Shown piece by piece: positions 7,969 through 17,784 of a stretch of 34,483 nucleotides of DNA (position 1 is its first letter; the number at the start of each line of letters is the position of its first letter). The stretch comes from Actinobacteria bacterium QS_8_72_14 (lineage in GTDB: Bacteria; Actinomycetota; Nitriliruptoria; Euzebyales; Egibacteraceae). The stretch lies in contig PXPH01000051.1 in NCBI GenBank assembly GCA_003021615.1, positions 2,932-37,414 of the forward strand, in the 5' to 3' direction. The notes beneath the pieces are model-generated. The model was not told the origin of the DNA. It was given only the letters and a program-made list of their open reading frames with translations, and made no database searches. A program made the translations under genes and the position numbers.

Positions 7969-9009
7969 ATGAGCGAGCCCACTGCCTATACCGAGGAGTT
8001 GATGGCCAAGGCCGACGAGCTGGTGGGGCGCTATCCCCACCCCCGCTCGGCGTTGCTGCCGTTGCTGCACCTGGTCCAGTACGCCGACGGCTACATCACC
8101 GACGCCGGCGTGGCCCTGTGCGCCGACCGCCTGGGCCTGACCAAGGCCGAGGTGGCCGCCGTGGCCACGTTCTACTCCATGTACAAGCGCGAGCCGCTGG
8201 GCCGCCACCTCGTCAGCGTGTGCACGAACTTCTCGTGCCAGGTGCGCGGCGCCGGCGAGGTCTATCAGCGGCTGTCGGCCAAGCTCGGGGTGGGCCACAA
8301 CGAGACGACCGCCGACGGCGCGCTGACGCTGGAGCACGCCGAGTGCCTGGGCAACTGCGAGGGTGCGCCGGTGGTCACCGTGGACTATCTCAACTACGAG
8401 TGCCAAACGCCGGAGTCGGCCGAGGCGCTGGTGGACCAATTGTTGGCGGGTGAGCGTCCGGCGCCCACGCGGGGGATGCCCCCGGAGGGCATGCGCGCGG
8501 TGTCACACCGCCTGGCGGGGCTGGGCCCGCCCGACGTTGAGGGCGTGGCCGGCGACGTCGGTCGCGCCTGCAGCCAGGCGCGCGCCGACGACGGCGCGCT
8601 GCCGCCCGTCGAGTCCGGGCCCGGCACCGTGTGGGTCCCCGTGGAGCCAACGTTCGCCGTCGACCGCGAGGCGCAGCGCGCCCAGGCGCGCCAGGCGGTC
8701 CGCGAGGCCGGGGCCGACCCCGACGAAGTGGAGGCGTCAGCGGGCGCTAGTGCCCGCGAGTTTCCCACCACCCCTCCGGACTGGGAGCCCACGGTGACCC
8801 CGCGCCCGGCCGGCGACGCCAGCGCCCACCGCCAGGGCGACGACGCCGAGCGCGAGGGGGACGACGCCGAGCCCGACGGTGACGCCGGTGGCGACGCCGG
8901 CCCCGACGGTGACGGCGCCGACCCCGACGGCGACGACGCCGAGCGCGAGGGTGAGGGCGCCGACCCCGAGGGTGGCGGCGCCGATCCCAAGGAGCACGAC
9001 GATGGCTGA
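7969..9009 (+). CDS. nuoE: NADH-quinone oxidoreductase subunit E with long acidic tail
   Basis: The first 160 residues are a normal 24-kDa subunit: a helical domain, then a thioredoxin-like domain binding the [2Fe-2S] cluster N1a through Cys85, Cys90 (VCTNFSC), Cys126 and Cys130 (ECLGNCEGAP). It forms the NADH module with NuoF and NuoG. The protein is 346 residues, about twice the usual length. Residues 160-280 are low-complexity and charged. Residues 284-346 are an Asp/Glu/Gly repeat of DDAEREG- and GADPDG-like units, probably disordered. ATG 7969 has gggagggg upstream. The stop overlaps the nuoF start by eight bases. The core call is firm; the tail's role is unknown. Confidence 0.93.
   Translation: MSEPTAYTEELMAKADELVGRYPHPRSALLPLLHLVQYADGYITDAGVALCADRLGLTKAEVAAVATFYSMYKREPLGRHLVSVCTNFSCQVRGAGEVYQRLSAKLGVGHNETTADGALTLEHAECLGNCEGAPVVTVDYLNYECQTPESAEALVDQLLAGERPAPTRGMPPEGMRAVSHRLAGLGPPDVEGVAGDVGRACSQARADDGALPPVESGPGTVWVPVEPTFAVDREAQRAQARQAVREAGADPDEVEASAGASAREFPTTPPDWEPTVTPRPAGDASAHRQGDDAEREGDDAEPDGDAGGDAGPDGDGADPDGDDAEREGEGADPEGGGADPKEHDDG
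8836..8951 (+). repeat. Repeats encoding the acidic tail of NuoE
   Basis: The 23-base sequence ggcgacgacgccgagcgcg + aggg occurs exactly at 8836-8858 and 8929-8951. Between and after these copies are degenerate gacggygacg and gcgccgacccc units. The repeat keeps the reading frame and encodes Asp/Glu/Gly/Ala only, apart from a few Pro and Arg. This suggests expansion and contraction by slippage or recombination inside nuoE. Confidence 0.75.
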
Positions 9010-10342
9010 ACCGCTCAGCGTGCTGACGTCGCGCTTCGACATGGCCGAGGGCCACACGCTGGAGGGCTATGTGGCCACCGGTGGCTACGCCAGCCTCGAC
9101 GTGGCCTTCGGCCAGGCGCCGACCGACCTCGTCCAGCAGGTCAAGGACGCCGGGCTGCGCGGCCGCGGCGGGGCGGGCTTTCCCACCGGGGTCAAGTGGG
9201 GCTTTACCCCGCGTGACAGCGGCAAGCCCGTGTACCTGGCCGTCAACGCCGACGAGGGCGAGCCGGGTACGTTCAAGGACCGCGAGCTCATGGAGCGCGA
9301 CCCCCACCAGCTGCTGGAGGGCATCGTCGTGGCCTGCTACATGCTCGAGTCCCGGCGTGCCTTCATCTTCTTGCGCGGCGAGTACGTGTGGCCGGGCATG
9401 CGCCTGGAGCAGGCCATCGCCGAGGCCTACGAGCACGGCTATCTGGGCAAGGACATCGCCGGCAGCGGCGTCGACGTCGACGTCACGCTGCACTACGCCG
9501 CCGGCGCCTACATCTGCGGCGAGGAGACCGCGATGCTCGACGCCCTGGAGGGCCGCCGCGGCCAGCCTCGGCTGCGCCCGCCGTTTCCGGCGGTGGCGGG
9601 GCTGTACGGCATGCCCACCCAGGTCAACAACGTCGAGACGATCATGAACGTGGGCCACATCGTTCAGCACGGCATCGACTGGTACCGATCGATGGGCACC
9701 GACAAGTCACCGGGGCCCAAGGTGTTCTGTGTCTCCGGCGAGGTCGCCCGGCCCGGCAACTACGAGTGGCCCATGGGCACCCCGGCCCGCGAGATCGTCG
9801 ACCGCTCCTGTGGCGGGATGCTGGCCGGGCGCGAGCTGAAGTTCTGGGCGCCGGGCGGCTCCTCGACGCCGCTGCTGACCGCCGACCACGCCGACACCCC
9901 CATGGACTTCGACTCGATCGCGGCGGCCGGCAGCCTGCTGGGCACCGCGGCCATGATGATGTACAGCGACCACACCAGCGTCGTCGAGGCCGTGCTCAAC
10001 TGGACGCGCTTCTACGAGCACGAGTCGTGTGGCAAGTGCACCCCGTGCCGCGAGGGCTTCTTTTGGCTGTCGCAGGTCTATGAGCGCCTTTTGGACGGGC
10101 GGGGGCGCCCAGCTGACCTCGCCCTGCTCGACGAGCAGGGCGACAACATCCTCGGGCGCGCCTTCTGCGCCCTCGGCGACGGCGGCGTCAGCCCGATCAC
10201 CTCCAGCCTGACCCACTTCCGCGACGAGTACGAGCACCTCGTCGCCCACGGGCGCCTGCCCGACGGCCTCGAGGCCCACGCCGGGGTGGTGACCGACAAC
10301 AGCGGCCACAGCCGGCCCGACCAGCTGGTGGGGTCGCCATGA
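9002..10342 (+). CDS. nuoF: NADH-quinone oxidoreductase subunit F, first complex I
   Basis: NuoF is the NADH-oxidising subunit, binding FMN and cluster N3. The 446-residue chain shows the nucleotide-binding GLRGRGGAGFPTGVKW (51-66), the FMN region NADEGEPGTFKDRE (82-95), GAYICGEETA (168-177), and cluster ligands Cys343, Cys346, Cys349 (ESCGKCTPCREG) and Cys389 (GRAFCALGDG). Length is normal. ATG 9002 lies inside the end of nuoE and follows aaggagc at ideal spacing; longer in-frame starts upstream would read nuoE tail repeats and are rejected. Its stop overlaps nuoG as ATGA. No second copy exists in the downstream complex I cluster. Confidence 0.96.
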   Translation: MAEPLSVLTSRFDMAEGHTLEGYVATGGYASLDVAFGQAPTDLVQQVKDAGLRGRGGAGFPTGVKWGFTPRDSGKPVYLAVNADEGEPGTFKDRELMERDPHQLLEGIVVACYMLESRRAFIFLRGEYVWPGMRLEQAIAEAYEHGYLGKDIAGSGVDVDVTLHYAAGAYICGEETAMLDALEGRRGQPRLRPPFPAVAGLYGMPTQVNNVETIMNVGHIVQHGIDWYRSMGTDKSPGPKVFCVSGEVARPGNYEWPMGTPAREIVDRSCGGMLAGRELKFWAPGGSSTPLLTADHADTPMDFDSIAAAGSLLGTAAMMMYSDHTSVVEAVLNWTRFYEHESCGKCTPCREGFFWLSQVYERLLDGRGRPADLALLDEQGDNILGRAFCALGDGGVSPITSSLTHFRDEYEHLVAHGRLPDGLEAHAGVVTDNSGHSRPDQLVGSP

Positions 10343-12798
10343 GCCCCCAGGCCGAGACGGTCACCGTCACCATCGACGGCATCGAGCTCGCCGTGCCCGC
10401 GGGCACGTTGGTGATCCGCGCCGCCGAGCAGGTGGGCGTGACCATCCCGCGCTTCTGCGACCACCCGCTGCTGGACCCGGTGGCGGCCTGCCGGCAGTGC
10501 CTGGTGGAGATCGAGGGCATGCGCAAGCCCATGACGGCCTGCTCGACGGTCGTCACCGACGGCATGGACGTGCGCACCCACCTGACCAGCGAGACCGCCG
10601 CGGTGGCCCAGCGCGCCCAGCTGGAGTTCTTGCTGATCAACCACCCTCTGGACTGCCCCCAGTGCGACAAGGGCGGCGAGTGCCCGCTGCAGGACCAGGC
10701 CCTGGCCCACGGTCCCGCCAACAGCCGCTTTGTGGACCAGAAGCGCAGCTACGTCAAGCCGGTGGCGATCAGCCCGCTGATCGCGCTGGATCGCGAGCGC
10801 TGCGTGCTGTGCGCGCGCTGCACGCGGTTCGCCCAACAGATCTCCGGCGATCCCTTTATCGAGCTGTTCGAGCGCGGCGCGTTGGAGCAAGTCGCCATCT
10901 ACGAGGACGACCCCTACCACAGCTACTTCTCGGGCAACATCGTCCAGATCTGCCCCGTGGGGGCGCTGACCGCCTCGACCTACCGGTTCCGCAGCCGCCC
11001 CTTCGACCTGCGCTCCACCTCGGGGGTGTGCAACCACTGCTCGGCCGGCTGCAATCTGCGCGTGGACACCCGCCGGGGACACATCCAGCGTCAGCTGGCC
11101 GGCGAGAACATGGCCGTCAACGAGATGTGGAACTGTGACAAGGGACGGTTCGGCTTCGCCTGGGTCGACCACGAGCAGCGGCTGCGGGCGCCACACACCC
11201 GCGGCTCGTGGCAGCGGCTCCACCCCACCAGCTGGCGCGAGGCGCTGACCGACGCCGGCGAGGGCTTGGGCCGCGTCCTGGAGGAGACCGGCCCCCAAGG
11301 GGTGGGGGTGCTGTCCGGCGGGCGGCTGACCGACGAGGACGCCTACGCCGTCAGCCGCCTGGCGCGCGACGGGCTAGGCACCGACAACGTCGACTTCCGC
11401 CTGTGGCCGCGCACCGAGGAGGAAGGCGAGGTGCTGGCGGCGGTGGCCGGCACGCGCGGGCCCAGCTACGACGACGTCGAACACGCCGACGTGGTGGTGG
11501 TGGCCGGCCTCGACCCCCGCGAGGAAGTGCCGATTTTGCACTTGCGCCTGCGCAAGGCATGGCGCAACCGGCGCCAGCGCATCGTGGCGGTCGGCCCGGC
11601 GCTGGGCTCGCTGGCCGAGGTCGCCTGGCGGTGGGTGGCCACCCCCGCCGGCGACGAGGCTCGCACGCTGGCGGCCCTGGCCGGCGACGCCGCCACCGGC
11701 GAGCTGGCCGCCGACGTGGCCGACGCCCTGACCGGGGCTGGCAAGGTGGTGGTGCTGGCCGGCGAGCGCCTGGCCCGCTCACCGGGGGCGTTGCGGGCCG
11801 CGGCGCGCTTGGCGACCGCCACCGGCGCCGACTTCGCGTGGGTGCCGCGGCGGGCCGGCGCGCGCGGCGCCGTCGACGCCGGGCTCATGCCGGGGGTGCT
11901 GCCCGGCGGTCGCCGCCTGGACGAGCCCGGGGCGGTCGCACGGCAATGGCACCGCGTGCCCACCGAACCCGGCGCGGACGCGCGCGGCATCCTGGCGAAC
12001 GCCGCCGCCGGAGGGATCCGGGCCCTGCTGCTGGTGGGCGTCGACCCGGTCCGCGACTTCGAGGACCCGCGGTTGGCCCACGCGGCGCTGGCGGCCGCCG
12101 AGACCGTGATCGCGGTGGATCTGATGCACACCGCGTCCACCCGCTACGCCGATGTGCTGCTGCCGGCGGCCGCGCCGCAGGAGCGCGTGGGGTCGTTTAC
12201 CACCTGGGAGGGCCGGCGTCAGCCCTTCCCCCAGGCCGTGCCGCCCCAGCGCCTGGAGCAACAGGACTGGGACATCGCCGCCCAGCTGGCTCGCGCCGTG
12301 GGGGGGGACTTCGGCTGGGAGACCGCGATGGACGTGCGTGGCGAGGCGGCCGCCGTCATGGACCGCGACGCCACCACCCGCGAGGCGATTGCGGCGCTGG
12401 CTCCTGCGGACGTGGCGCTGGGCCAGCCGGCGGTCGCCCCGCCCGAGTCGGGCGAGCTCGACGCCGTCACGGTCGACCACCTGCTGAGCACCCGCTCGAC
12501 GCTGCTGGCCGGCGCGGATGACCTGCTGGCCACCGCCCCGACCCCGAGGGCCGTCATGGCCCCCGGCGACGCCCAGCAGCTGGGCTTGACCGCCGGCCAG
12601 GACGTGACCGTCACCGGCCCCGGCGGCGCGCTGACGCTGCCGCTGGCGGTCAGCGAGCGGGTCGTGGCCGGCTCGGTGGTGCTGCCCGGCAACGCCACCG
12701 ACGCGCCCGTGGGCACCCTGGCCGACCCAAACGACCCCACCGCCCGCCTGCGGGTGCGCCTGAGCAAGCCGGCTGCCGAGCTAGAGGAGTCGGCGTGA
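10339..12798 (+). CDS. nuoG: NADH-quinone oxidoreductase subunit G, first complex I
   Basis: This 819-residue subunit carries electrons from NuoF to NuoI. Ligands are visible for four clusters: [2Fe-2S] N1b (Cys40, 51, 54, 68), N5 (His102, Cys106, 109, 115), N4 (Cys155, 158, 161, 205) and the extra N7 site (Cys231, 234, 238, 266), which many bacteria have and mitochondria lack. The remainder, from about residue 290, is a molybdopterin-oxidoreductase-like domain ending in an aspartate-decarboxylase-like barrel; in complex I it binds no molybdenum. The domain order and operon position exclude a formate dehydrogenase. ATG 10339 overlaps the nuoF stop. Confidence 0.95.
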   Translation: MSPQAETVTVTIDGIELAVPAGTLVIRAAEQVGVTIPRFCDHPLLDPVAACRQCLVEIEGMRKPMTACSTVVTDGMDVRTHLTSETAAVAQRAQLEFLLINHPLDCPQCDKGGECPLQDQALAHGPANSRFVDQKRSYVKPVAISPLIALDRERCVLCARCTRFAQQISGDPFIELFERGALEQVAIYEDDPYHSYFSGNIVQICPVGALTASTYRFRSRPFDLRSTSGVCNHCSAGCNLRVDTRRGHIQRQLAGENMAVNEMWNCDKGRFGFAWVDHEQRLRAPHTRGSWQRLHPTSWREALTDAGEGLGRVLEETGPQGVGVLSGGRLTDEDAYAVSRLARDGLGTDNVDFRLWPRTEEEGEVLAAVAGTRGPSYDDVEHADVVVVAGLDPREEVPILHLRLRKAWRNRRQRIVAVGPALGSLAEVAWRWVATPAGDEARTLAALAGDAATGELAADVADALTGAGKVVVLAGERLARSPGALRAAARLATATGADFAWVPRRAGARGAVDAGLMPGVLPGGRRLDEPGAVARQWHRVPTEPGADARGILANAAAGGIRALLLVGVDPVRDFEDPRLAHAALAAAETVIAVDLMHTASTRYADVLLPAAAPQERVGSFTTWEGRRQPFPQAVPPQRLEQQDWDIAAQLARAVGGDFGWETAMDVRGEAAAVMDRDATTREAIAALAPADVALGQPAVAPPESGELDAVTVDHLLSTRSTLLAGADDLLATAPTPRAVMAPGDAQQLGLTAGQDVTVTGPGGALTLPLAVSERVVAGSVVLPGNATDAPVGTLADPNDPTARLRVRLSKPAAELEESA

Positions 12799-12823
12799 GC
12801 GGCCGCTGGCGGGGTAACGGCTG

Positions 12824-14065
12824 ATGGACGCCGTCGACGTATGGCTGACCATCGCGGTGGTCCAGGCTGCCTTCGGGCTGTGGCTGGTCGGCACCGCCCT
12901 GCTCATCTGGGGCGAGCGCCGCGTGGTCGCCAAGATGCAGACCCGCGTGGGGCCCAACCGGCTAGGTCCCCTGGGGGTGGCCCAGCCCTTGGCTGACGGC
13001 ATCAAGATGTTCTTCAAGGAGGACGTCACCCCGCGCACCGCCGACAAGCCGGTGTACTTCCTCGCCCCGGCCGTGGGCGCCCTGGCGGCGCTGCTGATGT
13101 TCGCCGTGGTGCCCTTCGGCGGCACCATCGAGGTCGCCGGGCGCGAGGTGGCCCTGCAGGTGTGGGACCCCGAGATCGGGCTGCTGTGGGTGTTCGCCAT
13201 GAGCTCGCTGGGGGTGTATGGCATCGTGCTGGCCGGCTGGAGCTCGGGCTCGAAGTACCCGTTGCTGGGCGGGGTGCGCTCCAGCGCCCAGATGATCTCC
13301 TACGAGCTGGGCATGTCGCTGTCGTTCGCGGCGGTGTTTGTCTACGTGGGCTCGCTGCGGGTGTCCGACATCGTCGCCGCCCAGCAGGGGGCGTTTGCCA
13401 CGCTGGGGCCGCTGACCATCCCGGCGTGGAACATCATCCCGATGCTGCCGGCCTTTGTGATCTTCTTCGTCACCGCCGTGGCCGAGACCCAGCGCCCGCC
13501 GTTCGACCTGCCCGAGGGCGAGGGCGAGCTGGTGGGCGGGTTCAACACCGAGTACACCGGCGCGAAGTTCGCCATGATCATGCTCGGCGAGTTCATGAAC
13601 GTGTTCACGTTCTCGGCGGTGATGGTCACGCTGTTCTTCGGTGGGCCCAGCGGCCCCGCGTTCGGGCCGGGGTGGCTGCAGGCGGTGCTGCCCACGGTGT
13701 GGTTCGTGTTCAAGGTCGCTGGCTTTTTGTTCGTGTTCGTGTGGCTGCGCGGCACGCTGCCGCGCTTTCGCTACGACCGCCTCATGGACCTGGGGTGGCG
13801 GGTGCTGCTGCCGGTGGGCTTGCTGTGGGTCATGGCCTCGGGGGTCATCGTCGTGATCCAGCAGACCGTGGAGCGCGCGCTGCTGCTGCGTTTGGCCGCG
13901 GTGGCCGTCGGCGTGGCCATCGTGCTGGCGGTCATCGCCCCGACGGTGATCGCCGCCCTGCGTCGCGACGGCGACGCGGGCGGCGACGACGCGGGGTCGC
14001 CACCCGAGGGGCTCAGCGAGGATGACGCCGCCGCCGACACCGACCGCGCCCGCGCGGGCCGCTAA
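12824..14065 (+). CDS. nuoH: NADH-quinone oxidoreductase subunit H, first complex I
   Basis: NuoH is the multi-helix membrane subunit that lines the quinone channel and links it to the proton path. This 413-residue protein has about eight transmembrane segments. Signature regions are [20 protein letters not shown] near residue 32, [13 protein letters not shown], and the acidic loop [19 protein letters not shown] + FNTEYTG, whose Glu and Asp residues form the start of the proton channel. A hydrophilic Asp/Glu-rich tail of about 35 residues follows the last helix. It is 25 bases after nuoG and 11 bases before nuoI. Confidence 0.95.
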   Translation: MDAVDVWLTIAVVQAAFGLWLVGTALLIWGERRVVAKMQTRVGPNRLGPLGVAQPLADGIKMFFKEDVTPRTADKPVYFLAPAVGALAALLMFAVVPFGGTIEVAGREVALQVWDPEIGLLWVFAMSSLGVYGIVLAGWSSGSKYPLLGGVRSSAQMISYELGMSLSFAAVFVYVGSLRVSDIVAAQQGAFATLGPLTIPAWNIIPMLPAFVIFFVTAVAETQRPPFDLPEGEGELVGGFNTEYTGAKFAMIMLGEFMNVFTFSAVMVTLFFGGPSGPAFGPGWLQAVLPTVWFVFKVAGFLFVFVWLRGTLPRFRYDRLMDLGWRVLLPVGLLWVMASGVIVVIQQTVERALLLRLAAVAVGVAIVLAVIAPTVIAALRRDGDAGGDDAGSPPEGLSEDDAAADTDRARAGR

Positions 14066-14076
14066 GGAGGGTTTTC

Positions 14077-14712
14077 GTGTTCGACGCGCTGCGCAAGGGC
14101 TTCGGGTTGACCTTCCGGGCGATGTTTCGCCCCTCGGTGACCACCGAGTACCCGGAGGTCAAACGCGACGTCGCGCCCCGCTTCCACGGGCGCCACGTGC
14201 TCAACCGGTGGCCCGACGGCCTGGAGAAGTGCGTGGGCTGCGAGCTGTGCGCGTGGGCGTGCCCGGCCGACGCGATCTACGTCCGCGGGGCCGACAACGC
14301 CCCCGAGGCCCGCTACTCGCCGGGGGAGCGCTACGCCGCCGACTACCAGATCAACTACCTGCGCTGCATCTTCTGTGGGCTGTGCATCGAGGCGTGCCCC
14401 ACCCGGGCGCTGACGATGACCCACGAGTACGAGCTGTCGGCCGACGCGCGTGACGACTTCATCTTCACCAAGCAGCAGCTGCTGGCGCCGTTGCCGCAAG
14501 GCGCCGAGCCGCCGCCGCACACCGACGCCGAGATCGCTGCCCGCGACATGACCTACTACAAGGGCCACGTGGCCCAAAACCCGCTGGCCCACTCCCACGA
14601 CGAGGGGGCTGCGCCCCAAGAGCACGGCGATCCGGCCACCACCGACCTGCTGGGTGGCGGCACCGAGCCGCCACACGACAGCCCCGACCACGACGGGGGA
14701 GCGTGGCGATGA
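14077..14712 (+). CDS. nuoI: NADH-quinone oxidoreductase subunit I, first complex I
   Basis: This 211-residue ferredoxin-like subunit holds clusters N6a and N6b. Two CxxCxxCxxxCP motifs are present: Cys52, 55, 58, 62 ([17 protein letters not shown]) and Cys97, 100, 103, 107 ([17 protein letters not shown]). Like other bacterial NuoI proteins it begins with an amphipathic helix that lies on the membrane. About 60 residues of His/Asp/Gly-rich tail follow the core. GTG 14077 has a textbook taaggagg upstream that includes the nuoH stop codon. The stop overlaps nuoJ as ATGA. Confidence 0.95.
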   Translation: MFDALRKGFGLTFRAMFRPSVTTEYPEVKRDVAPRFHGRHVLNRWPDGLEKCVGCELCAWACPADAIYVRGADNAPEARYSPGERYAADYQINYLRCIFCGLCIEACPTRALTMTHEYELSADARDDFIFTKQQLLAPLPQGAEPPPHTDAEIAARDMTYYKGHVAQNPLAHSHDEGAAPQEHGDPATTDLLGGGTEPPHDSPDHDGGAWR

Positions 14713-15467
14713 GCGCGACGCTGGCCCAGCTGACCGCCGGCGCCGAGAGCGCCGGCGGCGCGGCCGAGTTCTGGGTGTTCGTCGTGGCCGGGGCCGTGGC
14801 CCTGGGCTCGGCGATCGCCATGGTGGCCCTGCGCCACGCCGTGCACGCGGCGCTGATGCTGGTGGTCAACCTGTTCGCCATCGCCGTGCTGTACGCCGTG
14901 ATGGAGGCGCAGTTTTTGGCGGTCATCCAGCTGATCGTCTACGCCGGGGCGATCATGGTGCTGTTTCTGTTCGTGCTCATGCTGTTGGGCGTGGCCCGCG
15001 AGCAGCCCGTCACCGCCGGTGGTCACGCGGTGCACACCGCCGCGTCCCTGGGGCTGGGCGCGGTGTTGTTTGTGGGGCTGTTCGCCGCGGTCGCGGTGCC
15101 GTTCATCGGGCCGGCGTCGGTGTGCGGCGCCGCAGGCCAGGGCGACGGCCTGGCGTGTGCGGGCCTAAGCGCGGTCGACAGCAACGTCACCGAAGTGGGG
15201 CTGTCGTTGTTCACCGACTTCGTGTGGCCCTTCGAGGTGACCAGCGCGCTGCTGGTCATCGCCGCCATCGGGGCGGTCGTGCTGGGCCGGCGCGTGGAGC
15301 AGCCCGGCGATCTCATCGATCGCGGCGGCCAGGCGCGCCCGGCGCTGCCCGATGCCCACCCCCCGGCAGGCGAGCCGTCGCGGGGCCACGAGCCCGACGC
15401 TGCCGGCGGCGGCGCGGTTGGCGCCGCGGCGCCGGCAGCCGGCGACGACGAGGAGGTGGGGCGATGA
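14709..15467 (+). CDS. nuoJ: NADH-quinone oxidoreductase subunit J, first complex I
   Basis: NuoJ is a membrane subunit with five transmembrane helices. Helix three region [18 protein letters not shown] (following FLAVIQLIV) carries the flexible pi-bulge region of the family. The 252-residue chain is longer than the usual 165-200 because of a Pro/Ala/Gly-rich hydrophilic tail after about residue 195. I chose ATG 14709, eight bases after ggggag and overlapping the nuoI stop; GTG 14703 would leave almost no spacing. The stop overlaps nuoK. Confidence 0.93.
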   Translation: MSATLAQLTAGAESAGGAAEFWVFVVAGAVALGSAIAMVALRHAVHAALMLVVNLFAIAVLYAVMEAQFLAVIQLIVYAGAIMVLFLFVLMLLGVAREQPVTAGGHAVHTAASLGLGAVLFVGLFAAVAVPFIGPASVCGAAGQGDGLACAGLSAVDSNVTEVGLSLFTDFVWPFEVTSALLVIAAIGAVVLGRRVEQPGDLIDRGGQARPALPDAHPPAGEPSRGHEPDAAGGGAVGAAAPAAGDDEEVGR

Positions 15468-15769
15468 GCCTGGCGGCGGGCTACGTGCTGGGGCTGGCCG
15501 CGGCGCTGTTCGCCGTGGGCGCGGTGGGCGTGCTGGTGCGGCGCAGCGCGGTCGTGATGTTCATGTGCGTGGAGCTGATGCTCAACAGCGTCAACCTGAC
15601 GCTGGTGACCTTCTCGCGGGTCAACGGCGACGTCGAGGGCCAGGTCCTGGCGTTCTTCGTCATCGTGGTGGCCGCCGCCGAGGTGACGGTGGGCCTGGCG
15701 CTGATCGTCAACCTGTTCCGCCTGCGGGTCTCGACCGACGCCGACCAGGTCGACGTCCTGCGGGCATGA
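15464..15769 (+). CDS. nuoK: NADH-quinone oxidoreductase subunit K, first complex I
   Basis: This 101-residue subunit has three transmembrane helices and the two buried glutamates of the proton path, Glu37 ([12 protein letters not shown]) and Glu73 ([11 protein letters not shown]), matching Glu36 and Glu72 of Escherichia coli NuoK. The length is typical. ATG 15464 follows aggaggtgggg, a strong ribosome binding site. The start overlaps the nuoJ stop, and its own stop overlaps the nuoL start as ATGA. Confidence 0.96.
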   Translation: MSLAAGYVLGLAAALFAVGAVGVLVRRSAVVMFMCVELMLNSVNLTLVTFSRVNGDVEGQVLAFFVIVVAAAEVTVGLALIVNLFRLRVSTDADQVDVLRA

Positions 15770-17784
15770 TGGCCGTGAGCGCGCTCGCCCAGGCGTCGAT
15801 CGTGACCGCCCCCGCCGGCTCGCCGGCGGCGTGGGCGTGGTTGCTGCCGGTGGTGCCGGCGCTGAGCGCCGGCGTGCTGTTGCTGGGGGGCCGCCGGCTG
15901 GGCCGGGGCGCGGGCTGGCTGGCGGTGGCCATCTCGGCGATCACCCTGGGCATGGCGGGGTGGCTGGTGACGTGGTTGGCCGCCCGCCCGCCGGGTCAGC
16001 GCCGCGTGACCCACACCGTGGCCGACTGGATCAGCGCCGGCGAGCTGGAGGTGGGCTGGGCGGTGCTGGTCGACCCGCTCAGCGCCGCCATGCTGTTGCT
16101 GGTCACCGGCGTGGGCACGCTGATCCACTTGTACAGCATCGGCTACATGGCCGGCGACGAGCGCTTCAGCCGCTTTTTTGGGTACCTGAACCTGTTTTTG
16201 GCCGCGATGCTGGTGCTGGTGCTGGGCGAGAGCCTGCTGGTGCTGTTCGTCGGCTGGGAGCTGGTGGGCCTGTGCAGCTATCTGCTGATCGGCTTCTGGT
16301 TCGACGAGCGCCCCAACGCCTCGGCGGCCAAGAAGGCGTTCGTGGTCAACCGCGTGGGCGACGTGGGCTTTTTGGTCGCGATGTTCGTGGTCTTTGGCGC
16401 CGTGGGCAGCCTGTCGCTGACCCAGGTGCTGCCGGCCGCGGATACCGTGGCCGGTGGCCTCGTCGTCGCCGTCGGCGTGCTGTTGCTGCTGGGCGCGACC
16501 GGCAAGAGCGCCCAGATCCCGTTGTATGTGTGGCTGCCCGACGCCATGGCCGGACCCACGCCGGTCAGCGCCCTGATCCACGCCGCCACGATGGTCACCG
16601 CCGGGGTCTACCTCGTGGCCCGCATGTCGCCGTGGTACGCCCAGGTCCCCGGCGTGGGCATGCTGGTGGCCGCCATCGGCGCCGCCACGGCGCTGGTGGC
16701 GGCGCTGATCGCCTGTGCCCAGCTGGACCTCAAGCGGATTCTGGCCTACTCCACCATCAGTCAGCTGGGCTACATGTTCATGGCGGTGGGGGTGGGCGCC
16801 TACGGCGCCGGTGTTTTCCACCTGTTGACTCACGGCTTCTTCAAGGCGCTGTTGTTTCTGGCCGCCGGGGCGGTGATGCACGCCATGGGCGAGCACACCG
16901 ACATCCGCGTCATGGGCGGGCTCGCCCGGGCCATGCCGGTCACGGCGGTCACCGCCGGGCTGGCCACGCTGGCGATCGCCGGGTTCCCGCTGACCGCCGG
17001 GTTCTTCTCCAAAGAGCGGATCCTGGCCGCGACCGCCGACACCGACGGCGGCGCCGCGCTGCTGGTGGTGGGGTTGATCGCCGCGGCACTGACCGCCTTC
17101 TACATGGCCCGATGGTTCTGGCTGATTTTCATGGGCCGACCCCGCTGGGGGCGAGGCGCCGCGCCGATTCCCGCCGACGCCGGCCGATCGACGGCGCCGC
17201 CGCCCCCACGTGACCTCCACCCCCACGAGGCGGGCTGGACGATGGCGGTGCCGCTGGTGCTGCTGGCGGTGGGCAGCGCCGCCGGGGGGCTGCTCACCGT
17301 CGGGGCCGAGCACGGGCTGCTGGCGCAGTGGCTGGCCCCCAGCGTGGTGGCCTTCGAGTCCAGCGCGCACCTGATCGGCCACGGCTTGCTGCAGGCGATC
17401 GCGATAACCCTGGCCCTGGCGGGCCTGGCCGCTGGCGCGTGGCGCTACCGCGCCGGGCCGGTGGCGACAAGCCCGGCGTCCGCGCCGGTGGTGGGTTTTG
17501 CCCGCGACGCCTTCCGCGTCGACGCGCTGCTGCGGGCGGCGGTCGTCACCCCGGGGCGGTGGCTGGCCGAGGGGGCCGTGTGGGTCGACACCCACGTGAT
17601 CGACGGCGCGGTCAACGGGGCGGCCCGCCTCACCCGCGGTCTCGCCCAGGGGGGCCGCCAGCTGCAGACCGGGCTGGTGCGCGGCTATGCCCTGGCGGTG
17701 CTGGTGGGCGCGGTGGTGGTGCTGGTGCTGTTGGCGCGCACCAACCTGACCGCGGCCGTGTTCGGCGCGCTGGGGGCGCCCTGA
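15766..17784 (+). CDS. nuoL: NADH-quinone oxidoreductase subunit L, first complex I
   Basis: NuoL is the largest antiporter-like proton-pumping subunit. The 672-residue protein shows Glu165 in helix five ([16 protein letters not shown]) and Lys247 in helix seven ([17 protein letters not shown]), the charged pair of each pump unit, then [19 protein letters not shown] and [16 protein letters not shown]. The C-terminal part includes the long lateral helix region and a last membrane anchor. Two ATG codons lie in tandem at 15766 and 15769; the first forms the ATGA overlap with nuoK. The stop overlaps nuoM as TGATG. Somewhat longer than the E. coli protein (613). Confidence 0.95.
   Translation: MMAVSALAQASIVTAPAGSPAAWAWLLPVVPALSAGVLLLGGRRLGRGAGWLAVAISAITLGMAGWLVTWLAARPPGQRRVTHTVADWISAGELEVGWAVLVDPLSAAMLLLVTGVGTLIHLYSIGYMAGDERFSRFFGYLNLFLAAMLVLVLGESLLVLFVGWELVGLCSYLLIGFWFDERPNASAAKKAFVVNRVGDVGFLVAMFVVFGAVGSLSLTQVLPAADTVAGGLVVAVGVLLLLGATGKSAQIPLYVWLPDAMAGPTPVSALIHAATMVTAGVYLVARMSPWYAQVPGVGMLVAAIGAATALVAALIACAQLDLKRILAYSTISQLGYMFMAVGVGAYGAGVFHLLTHGFFKALLFLAAGAVMHAMGEHTDIRVMGGLARAMPVTAVTAGLATLAIAGFPLTAGFFSKERILAATADTDGGAALLVVGLIAAALTAFYMARWFWLIFMGRPRWGRGAAPIPADAGRSTAPPPPRDLHPHEAGWTMAVPLVLLAVGSAAGGLLTVGAEHGLLAQWLAPSVVAFESSAHLIGHGLLQAIAITLALAGLAAGAWRYRAGPVATSPASAPVVGFARDAFRVDALLRAAVVTPGRWLAEGAVWVDTHVIDGAVNGAARLTRGLAQGGRQLQTGLVRGYALAVLVGAVVVLVLLARTNLTAAVFGALGAP

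Noticed and set aside
8879-9001. Upstream extension of nuoF to 8879
   Set aside because: It would read the nuoE repeat in another frame. ATG 9002 has a proper ribosome binding site and matches the family start.
10339-12798. Molybdopterin enzyme such as formate dehydrogenase instead of NuoG
   Set aside because: The order of N1b, N5, N4 and N7 ligands, the length and the place between nuoF and nuoH fit NuoG; no partner genes for a formate dehydrogenase are present.
15481-17595. Minus-strand frame of 704 codons opposite nuoK, nuoL
   Set aside because: The product is His/Gln/Arg-rich low-complexity sequence mirroring membrane-protein codons. The plus-strand genes are unambiguous. The same applies to long antisense frames at 19151-21244, 27755-29689 and 29723-31303.
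15766-17784. Mrp-type Na+/H+ antiporter instead of NuoL, NuoM and NuoN
   Set aside because: The full set of nuoA-K partners and NuoL-specific lateral helix length show these are complex I subunits.
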